Origin: Methylococcaceae bacterium | GTDB taxonomy: Bacteria > Pseudomonadota > Gammaproteobacteria > Methylococcales > Methylomonadaceae | NCBI GenBank assembly: GCA_947506075.1 | Contig: CANNNN010000058.1 | Location: 1-11,144, forward strand | Reading direction: 5' to 3' | DNA: 11,144 bases | Shown here: positions 7,277-11,144 of the stretch, one piece after another | Layout: each line of letters starts with the position of its first letter | How positions within the stretch are numbered: position 1 is the stretch's first letter | The notes under the pieces: model-generated | What the model saw: only the letters and a program-made list of their open reading frames with translations | Database searches by the model: none | What the model was told of the DNA's origin: nothing | Program-made: the position numbers and the translations under genes

Positions 7277-7714
7277 CTAACGGTCATCGGTTCGAGGCTG
7301 TCCTTGCATAGTTGCGACGATACGCCTGCTGCCGCCTTGATTGCGGTGTTCGCACAAGTAAATACCTTGCCAAACACCTAAATTAAGCAGGCCTTTGGTA
7401 ATGGGAATGTTGCAACTGGAACCCAGCAGGCAATTTTTTATGTGGGCAGGCATGTCATCATTGCCTTCATAGGCATGCTGATAATAAGGCGCGCCTTCCG
7501 GCACAAAGCGATTGAAGTGGCTTTCCAAGTCCTGACGCACCGTCGGGTCGGCATTCTCATTAACCGTCAATGACGCCGAGGTATGTTTGAGAAACAGATG
7601 CAACAATCCGCACTCTACACTCAGCAATTCCGGAACAGCACAGATGATTTCATCAGTGATCAGATGAAATCCCCTGTTTTTTGCTGATAAAAAAAACTCT
7701 TTTTGTACCCACAT
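7277..7714 (-). CDS. yjbQ: YjbQ / UPF0047 family protein (secondary thiamine-phosphate synthase family)
   Basis: A 145-residue cytosolic protein of the widespread YjbQ family. The conserved blocks are all visible: HTSASLTVNENADP (44-57), EGNDDMPAHIK (83-93), and LGVWQGIYLCEHR (112-124), the last two carrying the histidines and acids that line the family's pocket. E. coli YjbQ shows weak thiamine-phosphate synthase activity in rescue experiments, which is the origin of the family name; the true role is not established. The start at ATG 7714 has AGG about 10 nt upstream and gives a complete family-length protein. It lies 62 bp downstream of the MBL-fold gene on the same strand and is probably co-transcribed with it. 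The stop lies 17 bp from that of the convergent fusion gene; no hairpin terminator with a U tract was found between them. Confidence 0.92.
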   Translation of the reverse strand: MWVQKEFFLSAKNRGFHLITDEIICAVPELLSVECGLLHLFLKHTSASLTVNENADPTVRQDLESHFNRFVPEGAPYYQHAYEGNDDMPAHIKNCLLGSSCNIPITKGLLNLGVWQGIYLCEHRNQGGSRRIVATMQGQPRTDDR

Positions 7715-7776
7715 TCACAAAACCTGCTTTATGACCTGAAATGCCGACTCAATCGACGTATTGAAATCAAGATCTG

Positions 7777-8382
7777 CTATGACTGTAACGATCTTGCCAA
7801 ACGATGTAAGGCTTCACTGCCATGACTGAACAGTGGCCAGCCATCTCCAGGCAATACGGCTTTAATATCAGGCAATTCGGCTATGCGTTTGATCGACAAT
7901 ACCGCCTTGTTTTTATCCATTAACTTTTCGTCCGGCAACAGGCATAGCTCACCGCCGAGATGACAGCGGATTAAATCCCCGGTTATCAGCGTACTGTGTT
8001 CCAAAAGTAACGCCAATTCTCCCGGCGTTTTAGAACCGTCCAACTGGTACGCAATCAATCCGGGAACAATTTCTTCATGATCATGTAGCCAGCGATCGCA
8101 TGACACCGGGAACGTCTCTTCCTCGGCTGCCGGGCCGTATATCACCGCGCCGGTGTCCCCGGCTATATGTTCAGCATCACGGCAATGATCGCTATTGGTG
8201 ATCACGATAAAACTAACCCCGCCCAGGCTTTGCAAGTGACTGTGGTCATGTTCGCTCATCGGCAACGGATCGATTAGCACATTACCGCCGTCGCGGACCC
8301 ACAGCACACTATGAAAATCCAGATTGCGCTGCTGATTAAATGCCGACCAGCCAAACAGGTCCTTTCTGTGTAATTGTTTCAT
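7777..8382 (-). CDS. MBL-fold hydrolase-like protein with non-canonical metal motif
   Basis: A 201-residue protein with the outline of a small metallo-beta-lactamase fold: VLWVRDGGNVLIDPLP (27-42), then VITNSDHCRDAEHIA (60-74), YQLDGSKTPGELALLLE (112-128), LITGDLIR (132-139) and VLPGDGWPLF (176-185). The canonical HxHxDH is replaced by TNSDHCRD, leaving only D65-H66 in place, while G135-D136 is kept and the last histidine loop reads PGDGWPLF. I recall a subfamily with the same TNxDHxRxA pattern, including plant members, so this is probably a coherent variant rather than decay, possibly with altered or no metal use. I chose ATG 8382 because AGGGGG lies 4 nt before it; an in-frame upstream GTG at 8439 would add 19 residues reaching into a repeat. 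Substrate unknown; upstream neighbour of yjbQ. Confidence 0.82.
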   Translation of the reverse strand: MKQLHRKDLFGWSAFNQQRNLDFHSVLWVRDGGNVLIDPLPMSEHDHSHLQSLGGVSFIVITNSDHCRDAEHIAGDTGAVIYGPAAEEETFPVSCDRWLHDHEEIVPGLIAYQLDGSKTPGELALLLEHSTLITGDLIRCHLGGELCLLPDEKLMDKNKAVLSIKRIAELPDIKAVLPGDGWPLFSHGSEALHRLARSLQS

Positions 8383-8435
8383 ATAGCCCCCTGAAGAATA
8401 GTTTCGTACCCAACCATAGTGCCATAAGAATATCA

Positions 8436-8493
8436 CCACGAAGACACGAAGGACACGAAGTTTTATTGCTAGCTGTCCTTCTTTTCTTCATTG
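8436..8493. repeat. ACACGAAG short tandem repeat with imperfect inverted partner
   Basis: Positions 8436-8460 contain three CACGAAG units in a row, each spaced 8-9 bp. The arm 8436-8455 can pair with 8474-8493 at 16 of 20 positions, ending in an uninterrupted 8-bp match (GAAGGACA against TGTCCTTC), with an 18-nt loop between. Repeats built from ACACGAAG units are, from general experience, frequent in intergenic DNA of many bacteria; their origin and purpose are not clear. It sits 54 bp upstream of the chosen MBL-fold start codon. Confidence 0.6.
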
Positions 8494-8715
8494 TGCATTA
8501 AATGCTTTGATTCTTGTTGGTGATGAACTGTATAGCTTGCATCTGATGCCACGAAACTGCATCCCCGGTCGAAACGCTTGAAGGCTTCGGCACTGTACAA
8601 AACCCGTTACTCATCAGATGGTCGGTATAGCGTGTGACTCTTGCAACAATATCAAGCTAAATCACAGGGCTAAACTTACTCTGCACCTAAAATATCCTAG
8701 AAATTTATAATACTC

Positions 8716-8744
8716 GTAGTCTTACTTAGGTTTTTTTGTATAAT
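8716..8744 (+). promoter_or_regulatory. Candidate promoter of nadK-recN
   Basis: A perfect -10 hexamer TATAAT lies at 8739-8744, following a T run, 30 nt before the nadK ATG at 8775. The -35 position (about 8716-8721, GTAGTC) is poor, so the call rests on the -10 box alone. The same bases also form an in-frame TTG (8736) that could be mistaken for a start codon. No LexA box was found nearby. Confidence 0.4.
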
Positions 8745-8774
8745 CAAAGCTACTTTTCGATTCGTTATCTTGCA

Positions 8775-9680
8775 ATGCAGACTCCCTTTAAGACCATAGG
8801 CATAATTGGAAAACCCAGCGATCCGAGTATCGCGGCGACTTTGAGCGTGTTGTATACTTTTTTAAAGCAGCACCACTACACCGTCATTGTGGCTAAAGAC
8901 AGCGCGCATTTCATTGATAATCCGGCCGTTAAATCCTGCATCATAAGCACACTGGGCGAGCATTGCGACCTGGTTATTGCCGTTGGCGGCGACGGCACCT
9001 TTCTTGCTGCCGCCCGCGCGATCGTCGAATTTGACATTCCACTGATCGGCATCAATCTGGGCCGACTGGGTTTCCTGGTGGACATATCGCCCGACCAGTT
9101 ATCCGACAAATTGTCTCAGATTCTTCAAGGCCATTATACGGAGGAAAAACGTTCCCTATTACGCACTAAAATCATCCGTGACGGGATCGTTATTCACGAA
9201 GAAACTGCCGTCAATGAAGTGGTTGTCCACCGCTGGGTAACACCCAGCATGATAGAAATCATTACCAAAATCGATAATGTGTTTTTAAACTCGCAACGCT
9301 CCGACGGCCTGATTATTTCCACACCCACCGGATCTACCGCTTATTCCTTATCTGCCGGCGGACCGATTTTGCATCCTTCGTTACACGCCCTGGTCCTCGT
9401 GCCACTTAATCCCCACACCTTGTCTAATCGGCCTATCGTGATTGATGATTCGGCTGAAATTGAAATCAGCTTTTGCCAAACCAAACAAATTAACGCACTG
9501 GTGACTTGCGATCACATTGAAATCCCCAAAGTATTAATCAGCGACAAGATTCTGATTAAAAAAGAGTCCAAGCCGATTAGAATTCTTCATCCGGAAGGAC
9601 ATGATTTCTTTTATATACTCAGGAATAAATTAAACTGGAGCAGTGGTTACCACACCGACAATCATGCTATTAAATCTTAA
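8775..9680 (+). CDS. nadK: NAD kinase
   Basis: ATP-dependent phosphorylation of NAD+ to NADP+ in the cytosol, the only de novo source of NADP. The 301-residue product carries all family motifs, counted from this start: FKTIGIIGKPSDP (5-17), the GGDGT site within IAVGGDGTFLAAAR (about 68-81, including the catalytic Asp), GINLGRLGFL (about 91-100), NEVVVHR (about 148-154), and DGLIISTPTGSTAYSLSAGGP (about 178-198). I chose ATG 8775 rather than an in-frame TTG at 8736, because the longer form adds 13 residues that the family does not normally have and the TTG overlaps a TATAAT box. No good SD precedes the ATG, so the leader is short and weak. The 3' end overlaps recN by 17 bp. Confidence 0.95.
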   Translation: MQTPFKTIGIIGKPSDPSIAATLSVLYTFLKQHHYTVIVAKDSAHFIDNPAVKSCIISTLGEHCDLVIAVGGDGTFLAAARAIVEFDIPLIGINLGRLGFLVDISPDQLSDKLSQILQGHYTEEKRSLLRTKIIRDGIVIHEETAVNEVVVHRWVTPSMIEIITKIDNVFLNSQRSDGLIISTPTGSTAYSLSAGGPILHPSLHALVLVPLNPHTLSNRPIVIDDSAEIEISFCQTKQINALVTCDHIEIPKVLISDKILIKKESKPIRILHPEGHDFFYILRNKLNWSSGYHTDNHAIKS

Positions 9681-11144
9681 TATTCTCGACCTCGCAGTCG
9701 TTAAATCGCTGGATCTCGACCTGGAAAAAGGCATGTCGGTACTGACCGGCGAAACCGGCGCCGGCAAGTCCATTTTGTTGACCGCCTTGGGTCTAGCCTT
9801 GGGCGACCGGGCCGATTCCGGCTACGTGCGCCCCGACTGCAAACGCGCCGAGATTAATCTGGAATTTGATTTGGCCGATGCGCCGTTGGCGCTGCAATGG
9901 CTGAAGGATCATGAACTCGATGCCGAACAGCAATGCCTGATCCGGCGTATCGTCAATCACGACGGCCGCTCCAAAGCCTATATCAACAACCGTCCCGTTA
10001 CCCTGCAGGCCTTGCAGGAACTCAGCGAGAAACTGGTAGAAATTCACGGCCAACATGCGCATTTGACCCTGCTCAACAGTGACGAGCAGCGCCGCCTGCT
10101 GGATGCTTACGCAAAAAACCAAGTTTTGCTGGACAAGGTCAATACCTCTTACCGGCAATGGCTGCAAACCAGCAAAGAGCTAGCCAGCCTGATCAAGTCC
10201 AGCACTGATCAAACCGAACGCGAAGAATTGCTAAACTATCAGCTAGAAGAACTGCAACAACTGGATCTGGATCATTTCAACTATAACGAGCTTTCTAAGC
10301 AGCACGAAATAATGGCCAATCTGGGGCAGATTTTAAGCACCGGCCAGGTTCAAGTTGATCTATTGTATGAGAACGACCAGCAATCGGCCCATCAAATGCT
10401 GAGTCACTGCCTTAGCGAGTTAAGCCACATCGCCCAATTTGCACCCGAGATCAACGAAGTCTGCACCCTGCTCTTAGAAGCCCAGATTCAGGTTGAAGAA
10501 GCTGCTTTGCAATTACGCCGTTTTCTTGAGTCGCAAGAAGCCGATCCGCAGTTACTCGAAACTCTGGAAAACCAGATCGGCATCATTCAAAACCTGAGCC
10601 GAAAGCATCACGTCACGCCGGACGAACTGCCGGAACTGGTAGGTAAACTTGAGCGTGAACTGGACGGCCTGGCCCACAGCAGCGAGCGCATCGACGAATT
10701 GACGGCTAGCGTCGAACAGTTGCTCGCCGAATATCATCAGCTGGCAACACAACTGACCAAGCAACGCCAGTTTGCCGGCAACAAGCTGCAACAAAAAATT
10801 TCCGCGATGATCAAAGAACTGGGTATGCCGCAAGGCGAGTTTCTGGTCGATATTGCGGCGCTGGACAGTATTACGCCGAAACTGAACGGCAAGGATAAAA
10901 TTGAATTCCTGGTCAGCGCCAATCCCGGCCTGCCAGCAAAACCCCTGGCTAAAGTGGCTTCCGGCGGCGAACTGTCGCGGATCAGTCTGGCGATCCAGGT
11001 CACCACCTCCAGTGATAAAACCACCCCGACCATGATTTTTGATGAGGTAGACTCAGGCATAGGCGGAGGCATTGCCGAAATCGTCGGACAAAAACTGCGC
11101 AGCTTAAGCCATAACCGGCAAGTCATGTGCGTCACCCATCTTCC
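9664..11144 (+). CDS. recN: DNA repair protein RecN, 3' end missing
   Basis: SMC-like ATPase acting in recombinational repair of double-strand breaks. 493 codons are visible and the frame is open at the right edge; family members are about 550-560 residues, so some 60 are missing. The N-terminus reads MLLNLNILDLAVVKSLDLDL, followed by Walker A GETGAGKS (29-36). RSKAYINNRPVT (about 104-115) and EIHGQHAHLTLL (about 128-139) are characteristic. A long Gln/Glu/Leu-rich coiled coil spans about 155-390. The ABC signature SGGELSR lies at 433-439, Walker B MIFDEVDSGIGG at 457-468, and the H-loop histidine is H492. The ATG lies inside the end of nadK with no evident SD, so translation is probably coupled. 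nadK and recN are neighbours in E. coli too. No SOS box was found near nadK. Confidence 0.95.
   Translation, partial: MLLNLNILDLAVVKSLDLDLEKGMSVLTGETGAGKSILLTALGLALGDRADSGYVRPDCKRAEINLEFDLADAPLALQWLKDHELDAEQQCLIRRIVNHDGRSKAYINNRPVTLQALQELSEKLVEIHGQHAHLTLLNSDEQRRLLDAYAKNQVLLDKVNTSYRQWLQTSKELASLIKSSTDQTEREELLNYQLEELQQLDLDHFNYNELSKQHEIMANLGQILSTGQVQVDLLYENDQQSAHQMLSHCLSELSHIAQFAPEINEVCTLLLEAQIQVEEAALQLRRFLESQEADPQLLETLENQIGIIQNLSRKHHVTPDELPELVGKLERELDGLAHSSERIDELTASVEQLLAEYHQLATQLTKQRQFAGNKLQQKISAMIKELGMPQGEFLVDIAALDSITPKLNGKDKIEFLVSANPGLPAKPLAKVASGGELSRISLAIQVTTSSDKTTPTMIFDEVDSGIGGGIAEIVGQKLRSLSHNRQVMCVTHL

Larger units (their letters stand above)
8383..8774. other. Intergenic region upstream of nadK with repeats, no clear gene
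   Basis: About 390 bp between the divergent MBL-fold gene and nadK. It contains the ACACGAAG repeat with an inverted partner (8436-8493), a palindrome GCATC-T-GATGC at 8539-8549, and CATCAGATG at 8612-8620, an inverted copy of CATCTGATG at 8540-8548. A 38-codon minus-strand frame (8614-8498), starting MSNGFCTVPK, has no ribosome binding site; another frame of about 45 codons overlaps it without an ATG near its start. These may be remnants of an old element or gene. The nadK promoter lies at the right end. Confidence 0.55.

Noticed and set aside
7260..7299. Possible bidirectional terminator between the fusion gene and yjbQ (GCCTC at 7260-7264 with GAGGC at 7295-7299)
   Set aside because: Only a 5-bp stem around a 30-nt loop, no U tract, and it lies partly inside the yjbQ coding sequence.
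8383..8439. An N-terminal extension of the MBL-fold protein from GTG 8439
   Set aside because: The ATG at 8382 has an AGGGGG just upstream and begins the conserved part; the extension reaches into the ACACGAAG repeat.
8528..8543. CTGTATAGCTTGCATC, resembling the left half of a LexA (SOS) box upstream of nadK-recN
   Set aside because: The right half lacks the required CAG, so only one half-site matches; it is also more than 200 bp from the nadK start.
8736..8774. A longer nadK starting at TTG 8736 (13 extra residues)
   Set aside because: The extension is not typical of NAD kinases, has no ribosome binding site and overlaps a perfect TATAAT promoter box.

Overview
The window looks like a chromosomal segment of a Gammaproteobacterium with moderate GC content. 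The evidence is the nadK-recN gene pair, a two-domain (HTH plus ligase) BirA followed by a type III pantothenate kinase, and the general protein style. A methanotroph-like relative (Methylococcales) is my guess, but no methane-oxidation gene or rRNA is present to confirm it. There is no phage, transposase, CRISPR array, tRNA or rRNA.

Layout. Positions 1-4630 are all on the minus strand. In transcription order they hold a PilZ-domain protein, birA and coaX packed with 7-8 bp gaps, then after 189 bp a fused SpmA/SpmB-type membrane protein, then after 185 bp the 5' part of an MtaB-type tRNA methylthiotransferase that runs off the left edge. The 385 bp between 4631 and 5015 is an AT-rich divergent control region with a perfect 14-bp palindrome. 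Positions 5016-7259 (plus strand) encode a 747-residue membrane protein fused to a spermidine synthase-like domain. It converges on a minus-strand pair, a YjbQ family protein and an MBL-fold protein with an unusual metal site. A ~390-bp non-coding stretch with an ACACGAAG repeat and several inverted repeats follows. The window ends with nadK overlapping recN (plus strand), the latter cut by the right edge.

How the genes fit together. birA and coaX both serve cofactor supply (biotin attachment and CoA synthesis), and the PilZ protein at the head of that operon may tie it to cyclic-di-GMP signalling. nadK and recN are an old housekeeping neighbour pair. The remaining genes are conserved but poorly understood.

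I see no clear new defence or mobile system. The more interesting points are a possible SD-bearing hairpin and 11-codon leader in front of mtaB, the split-motif PilZ protein, the non-canonical MBL protein, the membrane/aminopropyltransferase-like fusion, and structured repeats in the gaps.
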